A DNA stretch of 31,930 nt, taken from IMG/VR virus record IMGVR_UViG_3300004806_000056, positions 1 to 31,930 of that record; one strand, written 5' to 3'. The position numbers and the translations under genes were made by a program. The DNA is from a virus. The notes beneath the pieces were generated by a model. The model was not told where the DNA came from. It made no database searches and was given only the letters and a program-made list of their open reading frames with translations. This document shows positions 1-6,200 of this stretch, piece by piece; position 1 is the first letter of the stretch, and each line of letters opens with the position of its first letter.

Positions 1-39
1 CTAATCAAGGTTACCATAATACACTTCACTATAATAATT

Positions 40-114
40 CTGTCCATAGCACAACGGATAGTGCAATTGCCTTCTAAGCAATTGATAGAGGTTCGATTCC
101 TCTTGGACGGACCA
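40..114 (+). tRNA. tRNA-Arg (TCT)
   Basis: Full cloverleaf folded by hand. The acceptor stem is 40-46 with 104-110. The D-arm is 49-64 with GG in its loop. The anticodon stem is 66-70/78-82 with a seven-base loop and anticodon TCT at 73-75. The T-arm is 87-103 with loop TTCGATT. The discriminator is A111 and CCA is encoded at 112-114. It reads AGA/AGG codons, which are frequent in this AT-rich phage and rare in many hosts. T4 also carries an Arg-TCT tRNA. Confidence 0.95.
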
Positions 115-115
115 G

Positions 116-192
116 GGGCCGATAGCTCAGTTGGTTAGAGCAGAGGACTCATAATCCTTTGGTCGAAGGTTCAAATCCTTCTCGGCCCACCA
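116..192 (+). tRNA. tRNA with CAT anticodon (elongator Met or AUA-reading Ile)
   Basis: Perfect seven-pair acceptor stem (116-122/182-188), D-arm with GG in the loop, anticodon CAT at 150-152, T-loop TTCAAAT and encoded CCA (190-192). The G1-C72 pair excludes an initiator. The anticodon-to-T-arm stretch looks more like bacterial tRNA-Ile2 (lysidine-modified CAT, reading AUA) than elongator Met, and T4 encodes such a tRNA-Ile. I therefore lean to Ile2, but the sequence alone does not settle it. It lies one base after the Arg tRNA. Confidence 0.93.
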
Positions 193-195
193 AAT

Positions 196-271
196 GCCCT
201 TATAGCTCAGTTGGTAGAGCACCTCACTTGTAATGAGGATGTCCCGTGTTCGAATCATGGTGAGGGCACCA
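196..271 (+). tRNA. tRNA-Thr (TGT)
   Basis: Acceptor stem 196-202/261-267 (one G-T pair), D-loop with GG, anticodon stem 222-226/234-238 with anticodon TGT at 229-231, T-loop TTCGAAT, discriminator A268 and CCA 269-271. It is the third gene of a compact cluster with 1-3 base gaps, so the cluster is probably processed from one transcript. T4 also encodes Thr-TGT. Confidence 0.95.
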
Positions 272-289
272 AGTATACCAGAATATGTA

Positions 290-318
290 TTGACATTTAA
301 CATACATAAGTATATAAT
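290..318 (+). promoter_or_regulatory. sigma70-type (early) promoter
   Basis: TTGACA at 290-295 and TATAAT at 313-318 are separated by exactly 17 bases, a perfect consensus. Transcription would start near 325 and run through the leader hairpins, the Gly-like RNA at 395 and the small ORFs at 490 and 702. Two other window promoters (3283, 10947) have the same architecture, which supports a real early class read by unmodified host polymerase. Confidence 0.85.
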
Positions 319-323
319 AGTAT

Positions 324-392
324 TTACTGTTGGGAAACAGCAAAACTTCCGGCGCCAGTAAAGTGGTGTCCCTGTAACCGGTAAGCAGGACA
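324..392 (+). ncRNA. structured leader between promoter and tRNA-like gene
   Basis: The segment begins at the predicted transcription start and folds into two hairpins. In the first, 324-329 pairs with 356-361. In the second, 367-374 pairs with 386-392 with one bulged base. The second hairpin ends two bases before the tRNA-like gene at 395. No ORF is present. It may be a 5' leader that guides processing, or a separate stable RNA as in the T4 tRNA cluster. This is folding by eye only. Confidence 0.35.
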
Positions 393-394
393 AT

Positions 395-464
395 GCGGTG
401 TGTAGATAGAACAGTTTAGGATACCCTCTTAAAAAACTTTGTGCAAACCAAAGGCACCGCTCCA
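395..464 (+). tRNA. tRNA-Gly-like RNA 1 (degenerate elbow; CCC triplet)
   Basis: A 70-nt tRNA-like gene. The acceptor stem 395-401/454-460 has seven pairs (last G-T). The T-arm is a perfect five-pair stem, CTTTG with CAAAG, around the loop TGCAAAC. T461 is the discriminator and CCA is encoded at 462-464. G1-C72, C2-G71 and U73 are glycine identity features, and CCC lies at the anticodon position (424-426). The D-arm is rudimentary (two or three pairs) without GG, T-loop position 55 is G instead of T, and the anticodon stem is weak. It is collinear with the copy at 844-913. Whether it is used in translation is doubtful. Confidence 0.6.
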
Positions 465-489
465 AATTTATTGATTAGAGGACTATATT

Positions 490-705
490 ATGGCAACAAA
501 AGGTACGAATCAAAGAACTCGTAAGGCAAATCCAATGTTAACCAAAACTGGCAAGACCCGTTTAGGTCCTTTGAACATCGAACAATTATCAAAACTGTTA
601 GATGGTGCCCGTAAGAAACATATTCCTAAGATTAAGAAAGCTATTGCAAAACGTTTACAGACCCAAAAATTTGGTAAGGATGCAGAGCCAGTAGCTTCAG
701 AATGA
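490..705 (+). CDS. small basic protein, function unknown
   Basis: 71 aa, rich in Lys and Arg, with a Shine-Dalgarno-like AGAGGA a few bases before the ATG. There is no signal peptide or membrane segment. The middle (about residues 27-55) reads as an amphipathic helix with many Lys and could bind nucleic acid. I do not recognise the family. It lies downstream of the promoter at 290 and overlaps the next small ORF by four bases (ATGA), so the two are probably co-translated. Early-expressed small basic proteins are common host-takeover candidates in T4-like phages, but nothing here shows a specific target. Confidence 0.75.
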   Translation: MATKGTNQRTRKANPMLTKTGKTRLGPLNIEQLSKLLDGARKKHIPKIKKAIAKRLQTQKFGKDAEPVASE

Positions 706-839
706 AAAAGAAAAAAGAAGAAGTTGTAACACCAAAAGCAAATACAGTTCCTCAATGGGGTAGAATGTTAACCAAACAGGAATTGTTAGATTTGATGGAT
801 AGAATTTACGCAAAGCAAAAAGATAGAAAAGAAAAGTAA
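702..839 (+). CDS. 45-aa lysine-rich protein, function unknown
   Basis: The ATG overlaps the TGA of the upstream gene (ATGA), which points to translational coupling. The protein starts with Met and four Lys, has a short Pro/Trp-containing centre, then a Lys-rich helix ending in DRKEK. There is no recognisable domain. The stop (TAA 837-839) is five bases before the second tRNA-like gene. The coupling and similar codon use support it as real despite its size. Confidence 0.6.
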   Translation: MKKKKEEVVTPKANTVPQWGRMLTKQELLDLMDRIYAKQKDRKEK

Positions 840-843
840 TAAT

Positions 844-913
844 GCGGTTGGGGTATAGAACCAGAGTAGGTGTCCAATCTACTCACCTAGTGCGAATCTA
901 GGCCACCGCTCCA
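844..913 (+). tRNA. tRNA-Gly-like RNA 2 (degenerate elbow; TCC triplet)
   Basis: 70 nt, collinear with the copy at 395-464. The acceptor is 844-850/903-909 with one T-C mismatch. The T-stem is perfect (886-890/898-902) around loop TGCGAAT, with discriminator T910 and CCA 911-913. The anticodon-arm stem 864-869/879-884 is perfect, with TCC at 873-875. Base 33 is G rather than T, the D-arm has only three pairs and a five-base loop without GG, and T-loop position 55 is G. The two copies keep paired T-stems with different bases (CTTTG/CAAAG against CCTAG/CTAGG), so the structure is conserved by compensation. A normal Gly-TCC tRNA follows seven bases later. Confidence 0.6.
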
Positions 914-920
914 GATTTAT

Positions 921-994
921 GCGGGATTAGTTTAATGGTAAAACTGTAGATTTCCAATCTTCCGTTATCAGTTCGATTCTGATATCCCGCTCCA
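921..994 (+). tRNA. tRNA-Gly (TCC)
   Basis: Acceptor 921-927/984-990 with seven pairs, D-arm 930-944 with GG in the loop, anticodon TCC at 953-955 in loop TTTCCAA, T-arm 967-983 with loop TTCGATT, discriminator T991 and CCA 992-994. One T-T mismatch is in the anticodon stem. It is the canonical counterpart of the neighbouring Gly-like RNA and matches the Gly tRNA of T4 in specificity. Confidence 0.93.
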
Positions 995-1000
995 GTTTGA

Positions 1001-1290
1001 TTGTTGTAGGCAAGGAAAGTAAACGGAGGATGGGCAGACTAGAAACTGGTCAGATACCCCACCGGCCTACATCAGTCATCATTGAGAATGTGAGAGAAAG
1101 ATTAAGCAATCCCAACTGTTAGGGAACATCACCATCCTGATTAACGCAACCCACTAATTGAGGTAGAATCTTATGCTGAGAGGATTCGTAACGCCAACAT
1201 CAGGAGAATCGGTAGCAAGGCTCGAAAGAGATGACCTTAAACGTCTAACTACTACACGGCTCTTAAACACCAAACAGTATTCTCAATAAT
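1001..1290 (+). ncRNA. unclassified structured RNA, about 290 nt
   Basis: No convincing ORF is present, but nested pairings can be drawn. Domain 1: 1005-1011 with 1065-1071 (seven pairs), enclosing 1028-1034 with 1058-1063 (one bulged A) and 1037-1040 with 1048-1051. Domain 2 is closed by ATTGAGAAT (1081-1089) with ATTCTCAAT (1279-1287). It contains 1110-1113/1122-1125, 1135-1141/1199-1205 (seven pairs), 1166-1170/1183-1187 and a CTC-GAAA-GAG tetraloop hairpin at 1221-1230. It lies between tRNA-Gly and a late promoter. T4 also has stable RNAs of unknown function (C and D) in its tRNA cluster. I know of no family that fits. Confidence 0.5.
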
Positions 1291-1296
1291 GACTAG

Positions 1297-1304
1297 TATA
1301 AATA
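1297..1304 (+). promoter_or_regulatory. T4-type late promoter (TATAAATA)
   Basis: An exact TATAAATA octamer, the element read by the gp55 late sigma factor with gp33 and the sliding clamp in T4-like phages, lies about 29 bases before the GroES-like gene. Expected start of transcription is near 1309. Confidence 0.8.
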
Positions 1305-1332
1305 AATTGTATATTTTAATAGAAGGTAAATT

Positions 1333-1572
1333 ATGAAACCCTTGCGTGACAACATTATTGTATCCAGAGTTGCTGGAGAAAAAACTACAGCATCAGGATT
1401 AATTTTAAAAACTGCTGAAGGTCCAGATAGAGCAAGAGTGATTGCTCTTGGACCTAAGGTTGATGAAGTTGCAATTGGTGATGAAGTTCTTTTAAATTGG
1501 AATAAAGCAGTAAAGGTTGAAGATGAAACCTATGTTGTTCCAATTGATGATGTAGTTTTCATTTACGGTTAA
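1333..1572 (+). CDS. GroES-family co-chaperonin (Cpn10)
   Basis: 79 aa. The N-terminus MKPLRDNIIVSRV and the segment with TASGLIL match bacterial GroES; the latter corresponds to the mobile loop whose hydrophobic tripeptide (IVL in GroES, LIL here) contacts GroEL. The following strands (VIALG, GDEVLLNW) and the C-terminal strand (VVPIDDVVFIYG) complete the beta-barrel. It is shorter than GroES (about 97 aa). T4 uses gp31, a remote structural analogue, as its own co-chaperonin to fold the large capsid protein gp23, and this gene probably does that job with host GroEL. Its late promoter at 1297 fits capsid production. The start is the ATG after an AGAAGG ribosome-binding site. Confidence 0.9.
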   Translation: MKPLRDNIIVSRVAGEKTTASGLILKTAEGPDRARVIALGPKVDEVAIGDEVLLNWNKAVKVEDETYVVPIDDVVFIYG

Positions 1573-1579
1573 AAGTTAG

Positions 1580-1654
1580 CGCGGAGTAGCTCAGTAGAAG
1601 AGCGCCGGACTCATAATCCGGATGTCGGTGGTGCGAATCCATCCTCCGCAACCA
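1580..1654 (+). tRNA. initiator-like tRNA (CAT) with altered elbow
   Basis: The acceptor stem 1580-1586/1644-1650 has six pairs and a C1-A72 mismatch, the hallmark of bacterial initiator tRNA. The anticodon stem is 1605-1609/1617-1621 with CAT at 1612-1614, and CCA is encoded at 1652-1654. The three G-C pairs typical of the initiator anticodon stem are only partly present (GGA with TCC). The D-loop is only seven bases (AGTAGAA, no GG) and the T-loop is TGCGAAT instead of TTCAAAT, as in the Gly-like RNA at 844. Phage-encoded initiator tRNA is uncommon; use in initiation is inferred from C1-A72 only. Confidence 0.75.
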
Positions 1655-1667
1655 ATAAGGAGATTTC

Positions 1668-1808
1668 ATGTCGGAAGATAAAAAATTTCGTGAAGAACAA
1701 TTACAAAAAGTTCGTCAACTTAAACAAGTAGGACCTGCTCCTAAAATTAACAAACCAAAATTTGTTCCTAAGCCAACTGTAATGAGGAAAGCCGGCCGAG
1801 GTCGTTAA
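1668..1808 (+). CDS. 46-aa basic protein, function unknown
   Basis: ATG preceded by a strong AAGGAG ribosome-binding site. The protein is charged at the N-terminus (SEDKKFREEQLQKVRQLKQ), then rich in Pro and Lys, and ends in RKAGRGR. There are no membrane segments and no recognised domain. It starts 13 bases after the initiator-like tRNA, so it is probably transcribed with it from the late promoter at 1297. Confidence 0.65.
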   Translation: MSEDKKFREEQLQKVRQLKQVGPAPKINKPKFVPKPTVMRKAGRGR

Positions 1809-1839
1809 GTTTTGTAATTTTTTTGTCACATTAGGATTG

Positions 1840-1847
1840 TATAAATA
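1840..1847 (+). promoter_or_regulatory. T4-type late promoter (TATAAATA)
   Basis: An exact TATAAATA octamer lies 29 bases before the ATG of the glycosyltransferase at 1877, a spacing like that at 1297. It follows a T-rich stretch (about 1810-1824). Confidence 0.8.
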
Positions 1848-1876
1848 AAATTTTAATCCCATAATTTGATATCATC

Positions 1877-2896
1877 ATGTCCAAACTATTATTCATACTG
1901 AAACGCCGAGAAGATTATAGCGCTACTTTACATTCAAATATTGGCCTAAGCACAGGCTTATATAATTCAGCCAAATTTATGAACGACATGATGATTGATT
2001 CCGGATTCGAATCAAAAATGGTTGTTGTTCCCGACAATAATTCAATTGACCGAGAAGTATATCAATATAAACCAACCCATGTAATCATCGAAGCATTATG
2101 GGTTGTTCCTACCAAATTTGCAATTCTTCAAAAATTACATCCAAATGTAAAATGGATTATTCGCCTACATTCCGAAATGCCTTTTATGGCAGGAGAAGGA
2201 ATGGCGATGGATTGGATTGCTGAATATGCACGATTCAAGAATATTATTATTGCTTGTAATGCGCCAAGAATGTTGAGAGAAATTGAATTTTATATTGGTA
2301 AAGAAAAAACAATTTATTTACCAAATTATTATCCTCAAAATTTTGTACATAAACCATTTGATAAAAACAAAGATACGATTGATGTTGCCTGTTTTGGTGC
2401 AATCCGTCCATTGAAAAATCACTTAGTTCAAGTCTTTGGTGCTATGGATTTTGCTGACAGAATTGGTAAAAAATTAAGATTTCATGTTAATGCTGGTCGT
2501 ATTGAAATGAAAGGCGATTCAGTTAAAAATAATCTACGAGGTTTATTTCAACAACTTCCTTTTGAAAAATATCAATTGATAAATCATCAATGGACACCGA
2601 GAGAAGAATTCTTAAAACTTTGTGCATCTATGGATATTGGTATGCAATGTAACTTCTCTGAAACATTTAATATTGTTGGTGCAGATTTGACCAGTCAAGG
2701 TGTGCCGTTGGTTGGAAGTAAAGAAATTCCATGGTCAACCGAATTGTTTAATGCTGATCCGACAGACAGTAAAGATATTAGTGATACATTGTTGAGGACA
2801 TATTATTTCCCGCAAATTAATGCAAAACTAAATCAATATAAATTGAAGATGTATACAAATAATACGAAAAAAATCTGGAATAAATACTTTTTTTAG
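1877..2896 (+). CDS. glycosyltransferase, GT4-like (GT-B fold)
   Basis: 339 aa. The N-terminal half reads as a Rossmann-like domain: a first strand MSKLLFIL, a loop with GLSTGLYNSAKFMNDMM, and WIIRLHSEMPF near the centre. The C-terminal half resembles a nucleotide-sugar-binding domain with IYLPNYYP, DVACFGAIRPLKNH and a late SETFNIVGAD segment of the kind that holds the donor phosphates in GT4 enzymes. The expected role is transfer of a sugar from a nucleotide sugar to an unknown acceptor (virion, DNA or host surface). No clear Shine-Dalgarno is visible. It has its own late promoter and stands apart from the large glycosyltransferase cluster at 12423. Confidence 0.75.
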   Translation: MSKLLFILKRREDYSATLHSNIGLSTGLYNSAKFMNDMMIDSGFESKMVVVPDNNSIDREVYQYKPTHVIIEALWVVPTKFAILQKLHPNVKWIIRLHSEMPFMAGEGMAMDWIAEYARFKNIIIACNAPRMLREIEFYIGKEKTIYLPNYYPQNFVHKPFDKNKDTIDVACFGAIRPLKNHLVQVFGAMDFADRIGKKLRFHVNAGRIEMKGDSVKNNLRGLFQQLPFEKYQLINHQWTPREEFLKLCASMDIGMQCNFSETFNIVGADLTSQGVPLVGSKEIPWSTELFNADPTDSKDISDTLLRTYYFPQINAKLNQYKLKMYTNNTKKIWNKYFF

Positions 2897-2906
2897 GAGA
2901 ATAAGA

Positions 2907-3107
2907 ATGTCGCATCACCACGTAAAACGCCATCGTTGGGTTAACGGAACACTAACCACCTACACCAATTCTTTTGAATCATTGCAAGAAGCTAAAGATT
3001 TTGCTATCTACGCTTCATCGTTTGACAATGATGGAGTCCGTATTTACAATCAAGATGGTGAGTGTGTTCATGAAGAAGTAGCTTCTTCTTTTGACACTTA
3101 CGCTTAA
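2907..3107 (+). CDS. 66-aa protein, function unknown
   Basis: ATG after TAGGAGAATAAG, a good ribosome-binding site, 10 bases after the glycosyltransferase stop. The N-terminus has a His/Arg-rich patch (SHHHVKRHRWVNG), followed by a predicted beta-alpha-beta arrangement (TTYTNSFESLQEAKDFAIYAS and VRIYNQDGECVHEE). The middle resembles small phage proteins with a repeated strand-helix-strand unit, but I cannot assign a family. Confidence 0.7.
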   Translation: MSHHHVKRHRWVNGTLTTYTNSFESLQEAKDFAIYASSFDNDGVRIYNQDGECVHEEVASSFDTYA

Positions 3108-3276
3108 CTACTTAGAAGTGGCTCGATAAGTACCGTCCCAATTATCGGGCTTTCCTTCTTCCAATCTTTCTAACATATTCTCGTAGTAATAGTTTATGTT
3201 CTTCCACCGATGGATATTTCGATACTTCCAACATAAGTTCTTCATTAAGAAAATAATAATGTATACCTACCACCAA
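3108..3276 (-). pseudogene. small minus-strand gene interrupted by a frameshift (candidate)
   Basis: The only gap longer than 200 bases in this part reads on the minus strand as two overlapping frames. Frame 1 (3276 to 3143) gives LVVGIHYYFLNEELMLEVSK then YPSVEEHKLLLREY. Frame 2 (3245 to 3108) gives a C-terminus YYENMLERLEEGKPDNWDG then TYRATSK. Joined by a +1 shift near LREY/ENML they make one natural-looking small protein of about 56 residues. The first frame stops soon after the join, and the second frame's upstream part looks non-native (Cys, Trp, many Tyr). This suggests one extra base in a decayed or sequencing-error gene, or a programmed shift. Frame 2 alone would be a 45-aa ORF. Confidence 0.4.
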
Positions 3277-3282
3277 TAATGA

Positions 3283-3311
3283 TTGACATTAAATGCATTG
3301 TATAGTATAAT
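3283..3311 (+). promoter_or_regulatory. sigma70-type (early) promoter of the replication operon
   Basis: TTGACA at 3283-3288 and TATAAT at 3306-3311 with a 17-base spacer, a perfect consensus. It lies 39 bases before the ATG at 3350 and in front of a run of genes with 1-base gaps or short overlaps up to 10963, which makes it the likely driver of the replication operon. Confidence 0.85.
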
Positions 3312-3349
3312 TGTCAATTGGATTATTATTTTATCAAAGGAAAACTATT

Positions 3350-3661
3350 ATGGAAGTATTAGCACTAAAATTAATTACTGGAGAAGATGTTCTCGGTGAA
3401 ATCGAATCTCAATCGGATACCGAATTTGTATTAATTAATCCCGTTGGTATCGTTACTGTTCGTGGTAAAGATGGCCAACCTTCTGTTGGTTTTTCACCAT
3501 TCCCAATTCATTCTGAACAAAAATCAGGTGCAACTATTGCCTTAGCTAAGAGAAATGTAGTATACTCCTATGTTCCAGCGGAAGATTTTATTACCAACTA
3601 CAACCAAATCTTTGGTTCTGGTATTGTTCTTCCACCAGCAAAACAACTAATCACAGGCTAA
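3350..3661 (+). CDS. small conserved phage protein, Sm-like fold suspected
   Basis: 103 aa from the ATG preceded by AAAGGAA. A longer reading from TTG at 3311 is rejected because it would start inside the -10 box. The sequence MEVLALKLITGEDVLGEIES followed by FVLINPVGIVTV and FSPFPIHSE suggests a five-strand barrel like Sm/LSm proteins, and similar proteins sit beside DNA polymerase in marine T4-like phages (family knowledge). It ends one base before the polymerase start and is the first gene of the replication operon. The function is unknown; RNA or protein binding would be an inference from the fold. Confidence 0.8.
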   Translation: MEVLALKLITGEDVLGEIESQSDTEFVLINPVGIVTVRGKDGQPSVGFSPFPIHSEQKSGATIALAKRNVVYSYVPAEDFITNYNQIFGSGIVLPPAKQLITG

Positions 3662-3662
3662 A

Positions 3663-6200
3663 TTGAGTTTTTTCTACACAAATGTTCAAGTATCAGGTAA
3701 TAACATCCTTTATCGTGGTGTCATTGATGGAAAAAGAGTAAAACAGAGAATTGAATATTCTCCTTCACTTTATGTTCCTTCTAAAAGAATAACACATATC
3801 ACAAGTTTGGATGGTGATTACCTCGACCAAAAAATCTTTGGTGGCATTCGTGAAGCCAGAGATTACATCAAACAATTCGATGGTGTATCTAGTGGTGTTA
3901 AAATCTATGGTAACTCCGCTTTTGAATATGCTTATATCGGTGAGAACCATAAAGGCATGGTTGATTGGGACGAAGAAAAGATTTTAACTGCCGTAGTCGA
4001 TATTGAGGTGGGTTCCGAAAATGGATTTCCTGATCCTTACGAAGCCAATGAACCTATCACCGCAATTTGTATTACCTATTTACATGGACCGACTTATGTG
4101 TTTGGTTGTGGTATTTACGAAAAACAAGGCGAAGAAATCTATGTGAAGTGTAAAGATGAATATACACTTTGCAAGCGATTCATGGAACTTTGGAAGTTAA
4201 AGACACCAGACACCATCACAGGTTGGAATACCAAGTTCTTTGATATACCTTATCTCGTAAATCGTTTTCGTAAAATTCTTGGTGAAGATGAAACCAAGAA
4301 ATTATCTCCATGGAATAATATCTACGAACGTAAGACCACAATTAATGGTCGTGAATTGATTGAGTATAAGATTTCAGGCCTTGCTTCATTAGATTACATA
4401 GAACTATACAAATGGTATGCACCAGGTGGTAAGTCACAAGAATCTTATCGTTTAGATGCTATTGCACAGGTTGAATTGGGTGAAGGTAAAATCTCTTATG
4501 ATGAATATGATAATCTATACTCACTCTATCGTTTGAATTTTCAAAAGTTTATTGAATATAACATCAAAGACGTTCAATTGATTATTCGTTTGGAAGATAA
4601 GTTAAAACTATTAGAGTTGGCTTATACTCTAGCATATGATACCAAAACAAACTATGAAGATGTGTTTGCACAAACTCGTATGTGGGATGCGTTGACATAT
4701 AATCGTTTGTTGGAAGATAATATCATTGTTCCACCTAAAGTTCACAAAGAAAAAGATGGAATGTTTGAAGGTGCCTATGTTAAAGAAGTTCAAGTTGGTA
4801 TGCACCATTATGTCGCCAGCTTTGACCTAAATTCACTTTACCCCCACCTTATGATGCAGTATAACGTTTCTCCAGAAACTCTGATTGAACCCGAAAACTA
4901 TACACCAGAAATGCGTGAGATTATTTCTTCTGGAGTTCATGTTAATAAGATGTTGGCAAAAGAAGTTGATTTGTCCAAACTTCAAAATGCAACACTTACT
5001 CCAAATGGTCAATTCTTCAGAACCGACCATCAAGGTTTCTTACCTAAGATGATGGAAGAAATGTATGAGGATCGTAAGAAGTTTAAGAAGATGATGTTGC
5101 AAGCAAAACAGGAATATGAACATGAAAAGGATGATTCCAAAAAATATGATATCGAAAAACGAATCGCTCGGTATGACAATCTTCAATTGGCTAAAAAGGT
5201 CTCCCTTAACTCAGCATATGGTGCTTTGGGAAGCCAGTATTTTAGGTTTTACGACTTGCGTATGGCTCTTGCTGTTACAACTGCTGGACAATTAAGTATT
5301 CGGTGGATTGAAGCCAAGATTAATGCTTGGATGAATAAGATTCTTGTTTCAGAAAATGTAGATTATGTAATCGCATCAGATACAGATTCAATCTATCTCC
5401 GTATGGGTGAATTGGTTGACAAGTTCATTAAAGATAAATCAGATAAACAAAAAGTCATTTCACTTATGGATAAAATCTGTAAGGAAAAACTTGAACCTTA
5501 TATTGATGTGTCATACAATGAATTGGCCAAATATGTCCACGCATATGACCAGAAGATGCAAATGAAACGAGAAGGTCTTTCGGATAAAGGTATTTGGACT
5601 GCCAAGAAACGATATATTCTGAATGTATATAATAACGAAGGCGTTCAATACAATGAACCCCAAATGAAGGTAATGGGATTGGAGATGATTAAATCTTCCA
5701 CACCATCTGCCATTCGTGAGAAAATGAAAGAAGCCATTAAACTAATGGTGAATGGAACACAGGAAGATATACACACCTTTATTGCAGACTTTAGAGCAGA
5801 GTTCAAAACCTTACCCGTAGAAGAAATCTCCTTCCCCCGTGGCCTAAATGGCCTAAATAATTATTCGGATCCGGTGACCTTGTATAAGAAAGGTACTCCA
5901 ATCCATGTAAAAGGAGCAATTCATTACAATCATAATTTGAAGGTGATGAAACTTACCAAAAAGTATCCATTGATACAAGAAGGTGAGAAAGTCAAGTTCA
6001 CTTATCTAAAGATGCCTAATCCATTTAAGGATACGGTCATATCATATCCATCTCGTTTACCTAAAGAATTTAATCTACAAGAGTATATTGATTACGATAT
6101 GCAGTTTGATAAGGCATTTTTAGAACCTATTAAAGTTATTTTAGATTGTATGAAATGGTCTACCGAAAAAACTAGTTCGATAGAGGATTTCTTCTCATGA
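3663..6200 (+). CDS. 43: DNA polymerase, T4 gp43 family (family B with 3'-5' exonuclease)
   Basis: 845 aa (T4 gp43 is 898). The N-terminus parallels T4 gp43, which supports the TTG start at 3663; the ribosome-binding site is weak (CAGG). Exonuclease motifs: DIEV (D113, E115), NTKFFDIPYLVNR and YNIKDVQLI. Polymerase motifs: A with SFDLNSLYPHLM (about 385-397), B with KKVSLNSAYG (about 510-520) and C with SDTDSIYL (about 570-578). The C-terminus SSIEDFFS resembles the clamp-binding tail of gp43. It replicates the phage genome with UvsX, gp41 and gp61 encoded nearby and with clamp and loader genes outside this window. It overlaps the next gene by four bases. No intron or intein interrupts it. 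Confidence 0.98.
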   Translation: MSFFYTNVQVSGNNILYRGVIDGKRVKQRIEYSPSLYVPSKRITHITSLDGDYLDQKIFGGIREARDYIKQFDGVSSGVKIYGNSAFEYAYIGENHKGMVDWDEEKILTAVVDIEVGSENGFPDPYEANEPITAICITYLHGPTYVFGCGIYEKQGEEIYVKCKDEYTLCKRFMELWKLKTPDTITGWNTKFFDIPYLVNRFRKILGEDETKKLSPWNNIYERKTTINGRELIEYKISGLASLDYIELYKWYAPGGKSQESYRLDAIAQVELGEGKISYDEYDNLYSLYRLNFQKFIEYNIKDVQLIIRLEDKLKLLELAYTLAYDTKTNYEDVFAQTRMWDALTYNRLLEDNIIVPPKVHKEKDGMFEGAYVKEVQVGMHHYVASFDLNSLYPHLMMQYNVSPETLIEPENYTPEMREIISSGVHVNKMLAKEVDLSKLQNATLTPNGQFFRTDHQGFLPKMMEEMYEDRKKFKKMMLQAKQEYEHEKDDSKKYDIEKRIARYDNLQLAKKVSLNSAYGALGSQYFRFYDLRMALAVTTAGQLSIRWIEAKINAWMNKILVSENVDYVIASDTDSIYLRMGELVDKFIKDKSDKQKVISLMDKICKEKLEPYIDVSYNELAKYVHAYDQKMQMKREGLSDKGIWTAKKRYILNVYNNEGVQYNEPQMKVMGLEMIKSSTPSAIREKMKEAIKLMVNGTQEDIHTFIADFRAEFKTLPVEEISFPRGLNGLNNYSDPVTLYKKGTPIHVKGAIHYNHNLKVMKLTKKYPLIQEGEKVKFTYLKMPNPFKDTVISYPSRLPKEFNLQEYIDYDMQFDKAFLEPIKVILDCMKWSTEKTSSIEDFFS

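Noticed and set aside
30-35. TATAAT as a promoter for the tRNA cluster.
   Set aside because: No -35 at suitable distance, and transcription would start at the tRNA 5' end without a leader.
127-465. 112-aa minus-strand ORF.
   Set aside because: It runs antisense through two tRNAs, a promoter and a tRNA-like gene and has no plausible start signal; a shadow of the RNA genes.
1001-1290. RNase P RNA: AGGAAAGT near 1013 and AGCAAGGC near 1214 recall conserved RNase P segments.
   Set aside because: The partner segment (ACAGAA with a matching P4 helix) is absent and the ends do not pair as P1. Two short matches are not enough.
3311-3349. N-terminal extension of the 103-aa protein from TTG at 3311.
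   Set aside because: The codon lies in the -10 box of a consensus promoter, before the transcription start; the ATG at 3350 has a ribosome-binding site.
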